Shown: positions 25,144-35,498, numbered from the stretch's first letter. The stretch is 64,000 nucleotides of DNA from Prolixibacteraceae bacterium UBA6029 (GCA_002429385.1 DIZL01000058.1:21081-85080), one strand, 5' to 3'. Notes: a model not told the origin generated them from the letters alone. Made by a program: numbers and translations.

Positions 25144-25171
25144 ATTCAAGGCACATTGAAAACTTAAAATA

Positions 25172-25837
25172 ATGATAGCTCAAAACCTTCTATCTGAAGT
25201 TGTTCCTCCATTGCGCCTGACTGATAGCGGTCAGAAGGCCTTAAACTGGATGGAAATTTTCAGGATTTCTCATTTGCCTGTGGTTGATGGGAAGAGTCTG
25301 GTTGGATTAATTTCTGATAAGATTATTTATGATTTAAATATTATTGACAAACCTGTCGGAGATTATTCTGATCATTTACTATCACCTCATATACATACCA
25401 ATCAGCATATTTATGAGATTTTTGCGATCGTTTCAGTTTTGAAACTTACTGCCATTCCTGTTTTGGATCTGCATCATCAGTATGTTGGTGTAATTACAGT
25501 TTTTGATCTGGTACAGAAGTTTGCTGATTTAGTTGCTGTTACCGAGCCTGGCGGTGTAATTGTATTGGAGTTGAATTCCATTGATTATTCTCTTTCTCAA
25601 ATTGCACAGATTGTTGAAGGGAATGATGCAAAAATTCTAAGTTTTTATATTTCGCAGGAGAGTGAATCAAAACTGATGACTGTTACCCTGAAAATCAATG
25701 TGATTGATTTATCGGCAATCATCCAAACCTTTGTTCGATATGATTACGATATTAAAGCAGTTTATATGGATGATTCAATCATCCAGAATTTGTATGATGA
25801 TCGTTTAGATCAGTTAATGAAATTTATGAATATCTAA
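25172..25837 (+). CDS. CBS-domain protein with ACT-like C-terminus
   Basis: A 221-aa cytoplasmic protein with two CBS motifs (about 1-60 and 72-125; RISHLPVVDGKSLVGLIS and LTAIPVLDLHHQYVGVIT), which usually bind adenine nucleotides, followed by a region resembling an ACT fold (about 130-215). This pairing is common next to nadK in Bacteroidota. It probably senses energy state; the output is unknown. It ends 23 bp before nadK, so they form one unit. Confidence 0.8.
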   Translation: MIAQNLLSEVVPPLRLTDSGQKALNWMEIFRISHLPVVDGKSLVGLISDKIIYDLNIIDKPVGDYSDHLLSPHIHTNQHIYEIFAIVSVLKLTAIPVLDLHHQYVGVITVFDLVQKFADLVAVTEPGGVIVLELNSIDYSLSQIAQIVEGNDAKILSFYISQESESKLMTVTLKINVIDLSAIIQTFVRYDYDIKAVYMDDSIIQNLYDDRLDQLMKFMNI

Positions 25838-25860
25838 TTTTTCGTTTCAAAAATCCCTTC

Positions 25861-26742
25861 ATGAAGATAGCACTATACGGCCTTGCCGTTAATCCTGAAT
25901 TTTTCGAGGAAATATTAAAGCTTTTTGATCTGTTTAAAGAAAAGGAGATTGAGAGTTATGTATACCGTCCTTTTCTGGAATACCTGCAACAAGAGTGCGG
26001 AATTCATCCCGAGATTTCCGGTCATTATGAAAATGGCAGCGATTTGCCCGATGATATTTCATATCTGTTTAGTCTTGGAGGTGACGGAACGCTTCTGAAA
26101 TCATTCATTGTTGCAAAAAACGGTTCAATACCAATTGTAGGTATTAATTCGGGAAGATTAGGATTTCTATCAGATATTCCAAGAGATGAGATTGAGAAAG
26201 CTTTAAATGATATTATCGATGGGAATATTATCATCGATGAGCGAACAGTTTTAGAATTGGAAATTGTAAATAAAAATCAATCCGAATTTCAATATGCCTT
26301 GAATGAAATTACCGTTACCAAACTTGATTCATCATCGATGATCAATATTCATACCTTTGTGAACGGTGAATTTTTAAATACCTATTGGGCAGACGGTTTA
26401 ATTATTGCAACACCTACTGGTTCAACAGCTTATTCTCTCAGTGTTGGTGGTCCGATCCTGACACCTGACTCAGAAAATTTTGTCATTAGTCCCATTGCGC
26501 CACATAATCTGACCGTCAGGCCATTGGTGGTTCCGGATCATCATTCCATTACTTTGCAGATTGAAGGTCGGGGGCTTCATTTCCTGACCTCAGTCGATTC
26601 CAAGTCTGAACCAATCTATTTTTCCGAATTGTTGAAAATTCGAAAAGCTCCTTTTAAGGTCAAGACAATCAGACTTAAAGACCATAGCTTTTTCTCCACT
26701 CTGCGTAACAAACTCATGTGGGGCGTGGATAAGCGAAATTAA
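25861..26742 (+). CDS. nadK: NAD kinase
   Basis: A 293-aa NAD kinase, phosphorylating NAD to NADP. It has the GGDGTLL motif (about 76-82) with the catalytic Asp, NSGRLGFLSD, the conserved ALNEITVTK, and the glycine-rich TPTGSTAYSLSVGGPI. Length is usual for the bacterial form. Second gene after the CBS protein. Confidence 0.95.
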   Translation: MKIALYGLAVNPEFFEEILKLFDLFKEKEIESYVYRPFLEYLQQECGIHPEISGHYENGSDLPDDISYLFSLGGDGTLLKSFIVAKNGSIPIVGINSGRLGFLSDIPRDEIEKALNDIIDGNIIIDERTVLELEIVNKNQSEFQYALNEITVTKLDSSSMINIHTFVNGEFLNTYWADGLIIATPTGSTAYSLSVGGPILTPDSENFVISPIAPHNLTVRPLVVPDHHSITLQIEGRGLHFLTSVDSKSEPIYFSELLKIRKAPFKVKTIRLKDHSFFSTLRNKLMWGVDKRN

Positions 26743-26918
26743 TTTCTTCAGGTGCTTAACAATTTTTAACCTCTATTTGGGTTTTATAATATGCATCAGG
26801 CATGAATGTATCAGAATTGTATTACTTTTGTAGCACTTGGAAGGTGTTATGTTCAGAATGTAAATGATAGTGCCTGAATGTTTTATAGTGTAAAAACCCC
26901 TTTCAAAAATGCATTTCG

Positions 26919-27686
26919 ATGAAGCATATTTTGGTGATTTTTCTATTTGGATTTCTGGCAATTGAAACGTTTGGGCAACAGAGCGTTGATGTTGGTTTTT
27001 TCGGAGGTGCAGGTACCTATTTTGGGGACATGACAAAAATTGATATTCAGAAATCAGTCAATCCGGCATATGGGAGTTTTATCAGGTATAATTTTAATCC
27101 AAGATATGCACTTAGATTTAATGTGTTAAACGGAAATATTGGTGCTCAGGGCGAATTTCAATCTGTTCCATGGAATTTTAGTAAAAATGTTCTGGATGTT
27201 TCAATTCAGTTTGAGTTCAACTATATGAAATACATTGTCGGTCAGAAAGAAACTCCTTATTCGACTTACCTTTTTGTCGGAATTGGAATGCAGACCTATA
27301 AGTATCTTGTAAAATATCCACCATTATATTATCCAACCCCATTGGTTGGTGGTTCTGAAATAACACCTACAATTCCTTTTGGATTGGGGTTTAAATTCAA
27401 CATTAGCAAACGATGGGGACTGGGAATTGAAGGGGGATTGCGGAAATCATTTTCGGATAAGCTGGATAATCTGGATGATCCACTTAGTAATACCAATATG
27501 TATGATACACCGAGTGTTCAGGTAAAATACACCGATATGTGGCACAACAACGATTGGACTGCCTATATGGGAGTTCACCTGGTTTATAAGTTGATATACG
27601 GAACTATGCCATGGCAAATTTCAGCAGTAAAGCATAGTCATTTTATTTTGGATTGGGGAATCTGGAATAACATCAGAAAAGAATAA
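26919..27686 (+). CDS. porG: PorG-like outer-membrane protein (DUF6089)
   Basis: A 255-aa protein with a signal peptide (ILVIFLFGFLAIETFG) and an eight-stranded-barrel-like mature part with aromatic strand ends; SVDVGFFGGAGTYFGDM is typical of the DUF6089/PorG family, part of the type IX secretion system in Porphyromonas. Its place directly before uppS and bamA is conserved in Bacteroidota. No other Por/Gld genes are in the window, so involvement in type IX secretion is inferred from the family only. Confidence 0.75.
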   Translation: MKHILVIFLFGFLAIETFGQQSVDVGFFGGAGTYFGDMTKIDIQKSVNPAYGSFIRYNFNPRYALRFNVLNGNIGAQGEFQSVPWNFSKNVLDVSIQFEFNYMKYIVGQKETPYSTYLFVGIGMQTYKYLVKYPPLYYPTPLVGGSEITPTIPFGLGFKFNISKRWGLGIEGGLRKSFSDKLDNLDDPLSNTNMYDTPSVQVKYTDMWHNNDWTAYMGVHLVYKLIYGTMPWQISAVKHSHFILDWGIWNNIRKE

Positions 27687-27748
27687 TACTGTATGTTTGG
27701 ATTACTTTTTAACCTGGAAATCGGGAAGCGATAGTTTAAACGTTTGAA

Positions 27749-28492
27749 ATGATATTTAGAGATAAACTGATAAAAGATAGAGTACCGAAACATGTGGCCA
27801 TCATCATGGATGGTAACGGTCGATGGGCTGCTCAATTCGGGAATGAAAGGACATTTGGACATGAACACGGTGTAGAAGCTGTACGTTCGGTTGTTGCCGG
27901 TGCCGGCGAAATTGGGGTCGAATATCTGACCTTATATGCTTTCTCAACTGAAAATTGGGCACGTCCCAAAGAGGAGGTTGATGCCCTGATGGGCCTTTTA
28001 GTTCAGTCCATTTCAGAAGAAACCGATGAACTGCTTAAAAGTAATGTCCGGCTTAGGGTAATTGGAGATGTAAAAAGTCTTCCTCAAAATGTTCAGGATA
28101 AATTAACCTGGTCAATTGAGAAGCTGAATTCAAGTACCGGATTAACTCTTGTGCTGGCTTTGAGTTACAGCTCGAAATGGGAAATTGTTGAAGCAGTAAA
28201 ACGGATTGCAGAGCAGGTGAAATCGGGAGAAGTTGATCCCGCAGAGATCGATTCTGATCTGATGGACCGTTTTTTAAATACTTATGACATGCCTGATCCG
28301 GAGCTGCTTATCAGAACCAGCGGGGAGTGCCGAATCAGTAATTTTTTATTGTGGCAGATTGCATACAGCGAATTATATTTTACGCCTAAATTGTGGCCCG
28401 ATTTTAGGAAAGAAGATTTATTTGAGGCCATTTACGACTTTCAGAATAGGGAACGAAGGTTTGGAAAAACGAGTCAACAAGTAGTAAGCTAA
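27749..28492 (+). CDS. uppS: Isoprenyl transferase (undecaprenyl diphosphate synthase)
   Basis: A 247-aa cis-prenyltransferase. Motif I HVAIIMDGNGRWA holds the catalytic Asp; LTLYAFSTENWARP and LLIRTSGECRISNFLLWQ are the other signatures. It makes the C55 lipid carrier used for peptidoglycan and surface glycans. bamA starts 16 bp downstream, so the envelope genes are linked. Confidence 0.95.
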   Translation: MIFRDKLIKDRVPKHVAIIMDGNGRWAAQFGNERTFGHEHGVEAVRSVVAGAGEIGVEYLTLYAFSTENWARPKEEVDALMGLLVQSISEETDELLKSNVRLRVIGDVKSLPQNVQDKLTWSIEKLNSSTGLTLVLALSYSSKWEIVEAVKRIAEQVKSGEVDPAEIDSDLMDRFLNTYDMPDPELLIRTSGECRISNFLLWQIAYSELYFTPKLWPDFRKEDLFEAIYDFQNRERRFGKTSQQVVS

Positions 28493-28508
28493 TTCAATAA
28501 CGTAGAGA

Positions 28509-31157
28509 ATGCAAAAAATAAAACTGTTTATTGTTCTGCTGTTAATCAGCGTAAAGGTATTATCTCAGGAAGCTAACAGCGACAGCACGAACTTTTCAAT
28601 CTATTATTCAAGTCCAAAAGAATATGTCATTGCAGGGTTAGAAGTTCAGGGGATTCGTTATTTGGATACACAGGTATTACTACAGATTTCAGGGCTTACC
28701 ATTGGCGATAAAATAATGGTGCCCGGAGATGCCATTACCAATTCAATAAAGAAACTTTGGAATCATGGTTTGTTTTCAGATGTCAAAATTACGGCTGATA
28801 AGATATCGGGTGACAATATCTGGCTTCGGATAAATTTACAGGAGCGGCCCAGATTGGCTGAAGTCAATTTTAATGGCGTATCCAAGTCGGAGAAAGATGA
28901 TATTACCAAAAAAGTTTTACTTCTGAAGGGAAGCCAGGTTACAGACAACCAGGTGAATACGGCAAAAAAGGCAATCAAGAATATTTTTCTGGAAAAGGGA
29001 TTTCTAAACACTGAAGTAAATATCATCCAACGCGATGATACTGCTCAAACCAACAGTGTTATTCTCGATATTAATGTCAATAAAAAGGAGAAGGTGAAAA
29101 TCGGTGAGATTGTTTTTCACGGGAATAAAAATCTTAAAGCCGGTATGCTGGAAGGCTCCATGAAAAAGACCAAGGCCAAAAAGATCAAGAACTTTTTTAG
29201 TTCGAAGAAGTTCCTTTCCGAGAAATATACTGAGGATAAAATCAATCTGATTAAAAAATACAATGAAAAAGGTTATCGTGATGCAACAATATTGAAAGAT
29301 TCGATAACTAAGCTTGAAGGAAGCAAAGTGCGGCTGGATCTTTGGGTCGATGAAGGAAACAAATACTATTTCAGAGATATAAAATGGGTTGGAAATACGG
29401 TATATCCGAGTGAGTATCTAAAGACTATACTGGGAATCAAGAAAGGCGATGTATTTGACCAGAAACTTCTTGATAAAAGAACAAAAGATGATGAGGATGC
29501 CGTCAGCAGCGTTTACCTCGATCATGGTTATCTGTTCTTTAACCTTTCTCCTATTGAGACTAAAATTGTATCCGATTCAATCGATTACGAGATGCGTATT
29601 TACGAAGGACGCCAGGCAACTATCGATCGAATTATAATCTCGGGAAATACAAAGACAAATGAACATGTTGTGCGACGCGAATTAAGGACTTTGCCGGGTG
29701 ATCTTTTCAGTAAAGCTGATATTATTCGTACTGTAAGGGAATTGTCTCAGTTAGGTCACTTTGATCCGGAGGCGATTAATCCTGACGTACGTCCGCATCC
29801 TGAAAATGGTACTGTTGATATCAATTATCAGCTTGTTGAAAAAGCCAATGACCAGATTGAGTTGTCGGGAGGATGGGGAGCTAATATGTTTGTAGGAACT
29901 GTAGGATTGAAGTTTTCCAATTTCTCTGTTCGTAATATCTTTAACAAAGAAGCCTGGAAGCCTTTGCCAACAGGAGATGGTCAATCTTTAAGTTTGAAAG
30001 CTCAAACAAGTGGTGCATTTTATAAATCATACAGTGTATCCTTTACAGAGCCTTGGTTCGGAGGCAGAAAACCAAATTCATTTACCTTTTCTCTCTCATA
30101 CTCAAAAGTTAACTACTCTGCGAATAATTCTATGAATAGTTATAATAGCCCTTACGGTTCCAGCGGTTTAGGTGGCTCAATGTATTCTCCGTATGGTTCC
30201 AGTTATTCACCATACGGTAATGGATACAATTACAATACAATTGACCCGGGTACAACCTATACCTATTCTTCGGCTGCCGGAACTACCGATCAAATACAGA
30301 TTACAACTGCCCTGGCTCTTGGGTATGGTTATCGTTTAAGCTGGCCTGATGATTATTTTACCCTATATCATGAACTTTCATTTCAGCATTACAACCTTCA
30401 AAATATGGCAGGTTATTATTATTTCCTGAATACCGGAAATGGTAATGGAAATGGCGGATTCAACAATTTTAGTCTAAAAACAGCTTTCGGACGAAATTCT
30501 ATGGACAATCCGTTATATACCCGTCGCGGATCTAATTTTGTACTTTCCCTTCAACTTACACCTCCCTATTCCTTATTAAACGGAGTTGATTACAGCAATC
30601 CGGCTTTGACGAATCAGGAACGTTACCAATGGATTGAATATCATAAATGGATGTTTAAAGGTGACTGGTATTCGCCGCTTGAGAAAGGTGAAAAATTGGT
30701 TTTACACACCAAGTTTGAATATGGCTTTCTGGGATATTACGATAAAAACCGTCAGTCTCCTTTCGAAGGATTTCGTGTAGGTGGATCAGGGATGTCCGGA
30801 TATAACCTCTATGGAAGTGATATTGTAGCTCTTAGAGGATACAAAGACTACAGTTTGAGTACTGGTTATGGATCAAATATTTACAATAAACTTTCGATGG
30901 AACTTAGATACCCGATAATTTTGAAACCTTCATCAACCATATATGTGCTTAGTTTTCTTGAAGCAGGTAATGCCTGGAATAATTTCAGCGATTACAACCC
31001 TTTTCAGGTTCACCGTTCTGCGGGTGCAGGAGTCAGAATATTTCTGCCCATGTTCGGTTTAATGGGTATTGACTGGGGATATGGATTTGATAAGGTTGCT
31101 GGTCAAAGCGATGCAGCAGGGAGTCAGTTCCATTTCGTTATCGGTCAGCAGTTTTAA
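28509..31157 (+). CDS. bamA: Outer-membrane assembly factor BamA
   Basis: An 882-aa Omp85 protein with signal peptide, five POTRA domains (about 30-450) and a 16-stranded barrel. It inserts beta-barrel proteins in the outer membrane. An unusual stretch at about 535-590 is rich in Ser, Tyr, Gly and Asn with SPYGSS-type repeats and should be an extracellular loop; this makes the protein longer than the proteobacterial form (about 800 aa). The C-terminus ends in Phe (GQQF), as usual for barrel proteins. Followed by two ompH/skp-type chaperone genes. Confidence 0.93.
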   Translation: MQKIKLFIVLLLISVKVLSQEANSDSTNFSIYYSSPKEYVIAGLEVQGIRYLDTQVLLQISGLTIGDKIMVPGDAITNSIKKLWNHGLFSDVKITADKISGDNIWLRINLQERPRLAEVNFNGVSKSEKDDITKKVLLLKGSQVTDNQVNTAKKAIKNIFLEKGFLNTEVNIIQRDDTAQTNSVILDINVNKKEKVKIGEIVFHGNKNLKAGMLEGSMKKTKAKKIKNFFSSKKFLSEKYTEDKINLIKKYNEKGYRDATILKDSITKLEGSKVRLDLWVDEGNKYYFRDIKWVGNTVYPSEYLKTILGIKKGDVFDQKLLDKRTKDDEDAVSSVYLDHGYLFFNLSPIETKIVSDSIDYEMRIYEGRQATIDRIIISGNTKTNEHVVRRELRTLPGDLFSKADIIRTVRELSQLGHFDPEAINPDVRPHPENGTVDINYQLVEKANDQIELSGGWGANMFVGTVGLKFSNFSVRNIFNKEAWKPLPTGDGQSLSLKAQTSGAFYKSYSVSFTEPWFGGRKPNSFTFSLSYSKVNYSANNSMNSYNSPYGSSGLGGSMYSPYGSSYSPYGNGYNYNTIDPGTTYTYSSAAGTTDQIQITTALALGYGYRLSWPDDYFTLYHELSFQHYNLQNMAGYYYFLNTGNGNGNGGFNNFSLKTAFGRNSMDNPLYTRRGSNFVLSLQLTPPYSLLNGVDYSNPALTNQERYQWIEYHKWMFKGDWYSPLEKGEKLVLHTKFEYGFLGYYDKNRQSPFEGFRVGGSGMSGYNLYGSDIVALRGYKDYSLSTGYGSNIYNKLSMELRYPIILKPSSTIYVLSFLEAGNAWNNFSDYNPFQVHRSAGAGVRIFLPMFGLMGIDWGYGFDKVAGQSDAAGSQFHFVIGQQF

Positions 31158-31222
31158 TAAATAAATTTTTGGTCTGGAATTTGCTAACATTACTCTAACG
31201 AAACAACTTAAAATAGATTACC

Positions 31223-31738
31223 ATGAGTAAATTAATTATTATTACCGGGATTTTATTGCTTGCGTCGGTAACAACATTTGCACAAAAATTCGCCTACGTT
31301 GATACCGAGTATATTCTTGGAAATATACCTGCCTATAAAGCCGCTCAGGAACAATTGGATCAGTTATCTGCCCAGTATCAGAAGGAATTGGAATCAATGC
31401 ACACCGAACTTGACCAGATGTATAAAGACTTTCAATCTGAAAGCGTATTGCTCTCGGATGAGATGAAACGCAAACGTGAAGATGTGATTGTCACCAAAGA
31501 GAAGGAATATAAGGAATTACAGCGTAAGTATTTTGGACGGGACGGTGATCTGTTCAAAAAGCGTCAAGGCCTGGTAAAACCTATCCAGGATGATATTTTT
31601 AATGCGATTCAGGGAATTTCGACTGAAGGCAATTATGCGATCATTTTCGATAAAGCGAATGGTATTACTTTAATCTATACAAACCCGAAGTTTGATCTTT
31701 CGGATCAGGTATTAGCTAAGCTTGGTTATAAAAATTAA
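31223..31738 (+). CDS. OmpH/Skp-family periplasmic chaperone, copy 1
   Basis: A 171-aa Skp-like protein: signal peptide (ILLLASVTTFA), short beta segment KFAYVDTEYIL, long charged helices forming the tentacles, and the closing ANGITLIYTNPKFDLSDQVLAKLG. It keeps unfolded outer-membrane proteins soluble on the way to BamA, encoded just upstream. Copy 2 follows with a 38-bp gap. Confidence 0.88.
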   Translation: MSKLIIITGILLLASVTTFAQKFAYVDTEYILGNIPAYKAAQEQLDQLSAQYQKELESMHTELDQMYKDFQSESVLLSDEMKRKREDVIVTKEKEYKELQRKYFGRDGDLFKKRQGLVKPIQDDIFNAIQGISTEGNYAIIFDKANGITLIYTNPKFDLSDQVLAKLGYKN

Positions 31739-31776
31739 TGTTTTAATTTTGTCACAATAAATTTAATCTAAAAAGT

Positions 31777-32346
31777 ATGAAAAGTGTTTTCAAAATTTGT
31801 GTCTTAGGAATATTGTTGCTTTCCGCAGGATTTGCCAATGCTCAGACTCCAAAATTCGGTCATATTGATTTGCAAGGCCTCATCGCGGTTATGCCCGAAA
31901 GAGCTGTAGCTGAGAAACAATTTGCTGCTTATCAAAAGGAACTCGAAGATGCCCTTGGAATTATGCAGAAGGAGTTTCAGGGAAAATACCTGGCATATAC
32001 CACCAAGAAAGATTCATTATCTGAAACGGTTAGAAAAATGAAGGAGGAAGACCTGAATGCCATGAACGAACGGATTCAGACTTACCAGTCAAGCGCTCAA
32101 CAGCAACTTCAGACTAAACAGACTGAGTTGTTAAAACCGGTATTTGATAAAGCTGACAAGGCAATAAAAACGGTTGGTGCAGAAAAAGGTTTGCTCTATG
32201 TATTCGACATGAGTTCCAGAACAATTCTTTACAATTCAAAAGAAAGTTTGGACGTGATGCCTTTTGTTAAAGCTGAATTAGATAAAATGCCGGCTATTGA
32301 TAAAGCGCCTGAAACAGAGAAAAAGCCTGCTGCAGTAAAAAAATAA
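31777..32346 (+). CDS. OmpH/Skp-family periplasmic chaperone, copy 2
   Basis: A 189-aa Skp-like protein with signal peptide (LLLSAGFANA) and the same helical tentacle layout as copy 1 (KFGHIDLQGLIAVMPERAVAEKQ at the start). It has an extra Lys/Pro/Ala-rich tail. Two tandem copies are common in Bacteroidota. A strong terminator follows, so the bamA-ompH-ompH unit ends here. Confidence 0.88.
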   Translation: MKSVFKICVLGILLLSAGFANAQTPKFGHIDLQGLIAVMPERAVAEKQFAAYQKELEDALGIMQKEFQGKYLAYTTKKDSLSETVRKMKEEDLNAMNERIQTYQSSAQQQLQTKQTELLKPVFDKADKAIKTVGAEKGLLYVFDMSSRTILYNSKESLDVMPFVKAELDKMPAIDKAPETEKKPAAVKK

Positions 32347-32367
32347 GTTTTTAGCTAAATATTTTTG

Positions 32368-32399
32368 AAAGCCATCTATTGAAGATGGCTTTTTTTTTT
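32368..32399 (+). terminator. Rho-independent terminator after ompH copy 2
   Basis: AAAGCCATCT (32368-32377) pairs with AGATGGCTTT (32383-32392) over ten bases with a 5-nt loop, followed by a run of T to 32399. A textbook intrinsic terminator. Confidence 0.88.
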
Positions 32400-32423
32400 A
32401 CTTTTATTGAAACTCAAAATTCA

Positions 32424-33260
32424 ATGGATACAAGTTTTCAACCTATTGGTGTTTTCGATTCCGGTTATGGTGGATTAACTATTCTGAAGGAATTTCTAAA
32501 CGACTTGCCCGGATATGACTTTATTTATCTGGGTGACAATGCCCGTGCGCCATATGGTTCGCGCTCATTTGAGGTGGTATATGAATATACCCTTCAGGCT
32601 GTAAAGAAGCTTTTTGAGATGGGTTGCCCATTGGTCATCCTGGCTTGTAATACCGCATCAGCTAAAGCTTTAAGAAGTATTCAGCAGCATGATCTGCCGC
32701 TCATGGATCCAAGCAAGAGAGTATTGGGAGTTATACGGCCAGCCGTTGAATCAATTGGCGAATATACCTCAAATGGTCACATTGGGATTTTGGGAACGGT
32801 TGGGACGGTTCTTTCAGATTCATACCCGATTGAGCTGGGAAAATTTGCCGGTGGTAAGGTGGTTCAGACCACTCAGGAAGCATGCCCCATATGGGTTCCT
32901 TTGGTCGAGAACAACGAAATTGATTCGCCGGGAACGGAATACTTTGTAGCTAAGAATATTAGGAACCTCCTGGCAGCAGATCCCGAGATTGATTCAATCA
33001 TACTTGGTTGTACACATTATCCGTTATTATTGCCGGTCATCCGAAAATTTGTCCCTGAAAATATTCATATACTCGAACAGGGGAAAGTTGTAAGTTCAAA
33101 ACTGGTTGAATATTTGGTACGTCATCCCGAAATGGATGATAAATGCTCAAAATCAGGCAGTGTAAAATACTATACAACCGAAAATGTTGAAACATTTGAA
33201 AAGAATGCTTCTACTTTTATTGGACGGGAAATCAAAGGTGAAAAAATCGTGTTGAAATAA
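32424..33260 (+). CDS. murI: Glutamate racemase
   Basis: A 278-aa enzyme from MDTSFQPIG. It makes D-glutamate for peptidoglycan by a two-cysteine mechanism: VILACNTASAKA and LGCTHYPLLLP hold the catalytic Cys residues, and GVFDSGYGGLTIL is the N-terminal signature. An in-frame upstream ATG at 32379 lies inside the terminator hairpin region, so the 32424 start is preferred. Ends the envelope gene group; the convergent LysM gene is 21 bp away. Confidence 0.94.
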   Translation: MDTSFQPIGVFDSGYGGLTILKEFLNDLPGYDFIYLGDNARAPYGSRSFEVVYEYTLQAVKKLFEMGCPLVILACNTASAKALRSIQQHDLPLMDPSKRVLGVIRPAVESIGEYTSNGHIGILGTVGTVLSDSYPIELGKFAGGKVVQTTQEACPIWVPLVENNEIDSPGTEYFVAKNIRNLLAADPEIDSIILGCTHYPLLLPVIRKFVPENIHILEQGKVVSSKLVEYLVRHPEMDDKCSKSGSVKYYTTENVETFEKNASTFIGREIKGEKIVLK

Positions 33261-33281
33261 TATATATTTCCTTTTTCCTTT

Positions 33282-35429
33282 TTACTTTTTTTCTCCGGCA
33301 ATGCCATAATTGACCACATCAAAATTACGTTCATATCCCGTCACAAACATTCCACGATTCATAGAACCGCCCATAGGAGCTACTTTCCCGAAGTTAAACA
33401 CCATCTGGGTCAATTCCATAGGATAGTCAGGCAAACAGGCCCTGAAATCCTTGCCATACTTGAAGAGTGCACTCAGAAAGTAGTACGAGACATCGAATCC
33501 CTGAAAACTAAACTGGGACGGTTCGGATGAGAAATTTTCCCGGTAATTACCTACAAACCTTCGCACCAATGGTTTTGAATAATCGACAAAGTATGGGGAT
33601 AAATAACGCAACCGGATGCGATGATAGTTTTCTGTCTGAATGCTTTTAAGCCTTGTAAGCGTTGGAGTCCCCATCAATACGACATTGTAATGTTCGGCCA
33701 AAGCCGTCAGATTAGTGACTGCCACACTCACCTGTGCTTCATTATCCGTAGGAATAACAAAAATATTCTCCCCGTTTTCGTCCATCAGGGGTTTTATCGA
33801 ATTTACCCCATTCTCCTGTAAATTGTATTCGTGAAATAATTGTTTGCCTAACCGGATGGCCATTTTCTCCCTGCAGAGATTTGCCAGTTGTGCATCGGCT
33901 GAAGATGAATTCCCGCTTTGCTGAAGCAAAAAGAAATTCTTCTTTGAAAACTCGTCTGCAATATAAGTAGCTGTCTCTTCGAGCTGAAATTCTTTCGTCG
34001 GATTGACTTTAAAATACCATGAATTATTGAGTTCGAAATTCCCTGATGAGGAAAGTGGAGAAATCATTGGGATGCGGTTTTTTGCCGCGAAAGAAGCTAC
34101 TGATTCCTGGAGTTCGGGATATACCGGACCTATGATCAGATTCAAATCACGGAATTCGTCCAGCAGGAGTAATGCATTAATCATCTCCTGATTGGAGACA
34201 TCAAATACAAATAATTCAATGTTCATGCCATTTCGCTGCATGCTGTCAACGGCAAGAATGACGCCTTCATAAAACTCGATGAAACTTTCTGCTTTCTGAT
34301 CAATGTTAACGCCATTTACAGCAAGCGTAGTATCAGAACTAACAGAAACGGACGGATTGTTTAAGCTGATTTTGCTGAGTAATAGCGCCTTGTTGATACC
34401 CCCCTGCTCAATCTTGTCGTTTCCGGGCAGATTAAGCGGCAGCAGAAGTCCCACTCTGTATTTTTGCTTGATATTGTCCGGATTTGGATTGCACCGAACC
34501 GAAACTTCTTCCTTGATCTGATCTGAATTTGGTTTCTGCTCATCGGTAACTGTATTTCTGGCAGCAGTATTCTGTGGTATCAAAATGATTTCTCCTGATT
34601 CAAGACTTCTGGATAATAACGATGGATTGGCCTTTTTTAACTCCTCCACTCCAATTCCAAAACGGCTTGACACAGAATAAATAGTCTCCCCATTCTCAAC
34701 CTTATATTTGACATACGGTTGCTCAGCAGTTGTGGTTTTGGAAACCTGAGTATCATGTTGAACCGGGATTTTCAGGTCCATTCCTGCTTTTAATCCATTT
34801 TGAAGCGCCGGATTAAGCTTCATCATTTCCTCGTGCGTAATGCCGTAATGCCGCTCAAGGCTATATAAGGTTTCTCCTGAAACAACCGGATGAATGGTAT
34901 ATCCCTTCATGCTTTCCTTCTCTACGGAAACAGCTGATGATTCTTTTTCAGATTTGTCACTTGAATTATTGGCGCTTACCGAAATTTTCAATACCTGCCC
35001 GATTACCAGACCGTTGCTCAGTTCAGGATTGATCCGGATCAGATCTTTGACAGTAATTTGGTATTGTTTGGCGATAGAGATTAAGGTTTGATTATTTGCT
35101 ACCTTATGGTAGTAATAGTCTCCTATAGGAGCCTGTATTGTTTTTGTTTCTTGTTTCTTAGGTTCAGCAGCAACTTTCCCGATCGGAATCTTTACGGACG
35201 TCCCTGTTTCAAGCACTGTTGTGAGTCCGGGATTGGCCAAAGTCAGTTCTTTTTGAGTGACTTTATACTTCTGGCACAAGCTGAAAACAGTTTCACCCTT
35301 TTTTACCGGATGGATCAGATATCTCACTCCCGATATTTCAACCTCCTTGAGATTTTCCTTCTGTGAAAAACCTATCAACGGATTCAGAAAAAGAGTTAAA
35401 AGCAGGACTATTGAAATAAATAACTTCAT
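33282..35429 (-). CDS. Exported protein with four LysM domains and a periplasmic-binding-protein fold
   Basis: A 715-aa protein from the ATG at 35429 (an upstream in-frame start exists at 35468). Signal peptide (LFISIVLLLTLFLNPLIGFS), then four LysM peptidoglycan-binding repeats at about 35-80, 103-150, 180-225 and 240-290 (e.g. PVKKGETVFSLCQKYKVT), then from about 325 a type I periplasmic-binding/amino-acid-ABC-receptor-like fold (YRVGLLLPLNLPGN). It should sit on the cell wall and bind a ligand or partner. Similar LysM/PBP1 fusions are widespread in Bacteroidota; their role is unknown. Confidence 0.85.
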   Translation of the reverse strand: MKLFISIVLLLTLFLNPLIGFSQKENLKEVEISGVRYLIHPVKKGETVFSLCQKYKVTQKELTLANPGLTTVLETGTSVKIPIGKVAAEPKKQETKTIQAPIGDYYYHKVANNQTLISIAKQYQITVKDLIRINPELSNGLVIGQVLKISVSANNSSDKSEKESSAVSVEKESMKGYTIHPVVSGETLYSLERHYGITHEEMMKLNPALQNGLKAGMDLKIPVQHDTQVSKTTTAEQPYVKYKVENGETIYSVSSRFGIGVEELKKANPSLLSRSLESGEIILIPQNTAARNTVTDEQKPNSDQIKEEVSVRCNPNPDNIKQKYRVGLLLPLNLPGNDKIEQGGINKALLLSKISLNNPSVSVSSDTTLAVNGVNIDQKAESFIEFYEGVILAVDSMQRNGMNIELFVFDVSNQEMINALLLLDEFRDLNLIIGPVYPELQESVASFAAKNRIPMISPLSSSGNFELNNSWYFKVNPTKEFQLEETATYIADEFSKKNFFLLQQSGNSSSADAQLANLCREKMAIRLGKQLFHEYNLQENGVNSIKPLMDENGENIFVIPTDNEAQVSVAVTNLTALAEHYNVVLMGTPTLTRLKSIQTENYHRIRLRYLSPYFVDYSKPLVRRFVGNYRENFSSEPSQFSFQGFDVSYYFLSALFKYGKDFRACLPDYPMELTQMVFNFGKVAPMGGSMNRGMFVTGYERNFDVVNYGIAGEKK

Positions 35430-35498
35430 GGTACTTCGAAAATTTAACAGAAGACAAAAGTAAAACAAATCGCATTAAAATCGCAATCTATAGTAAAA

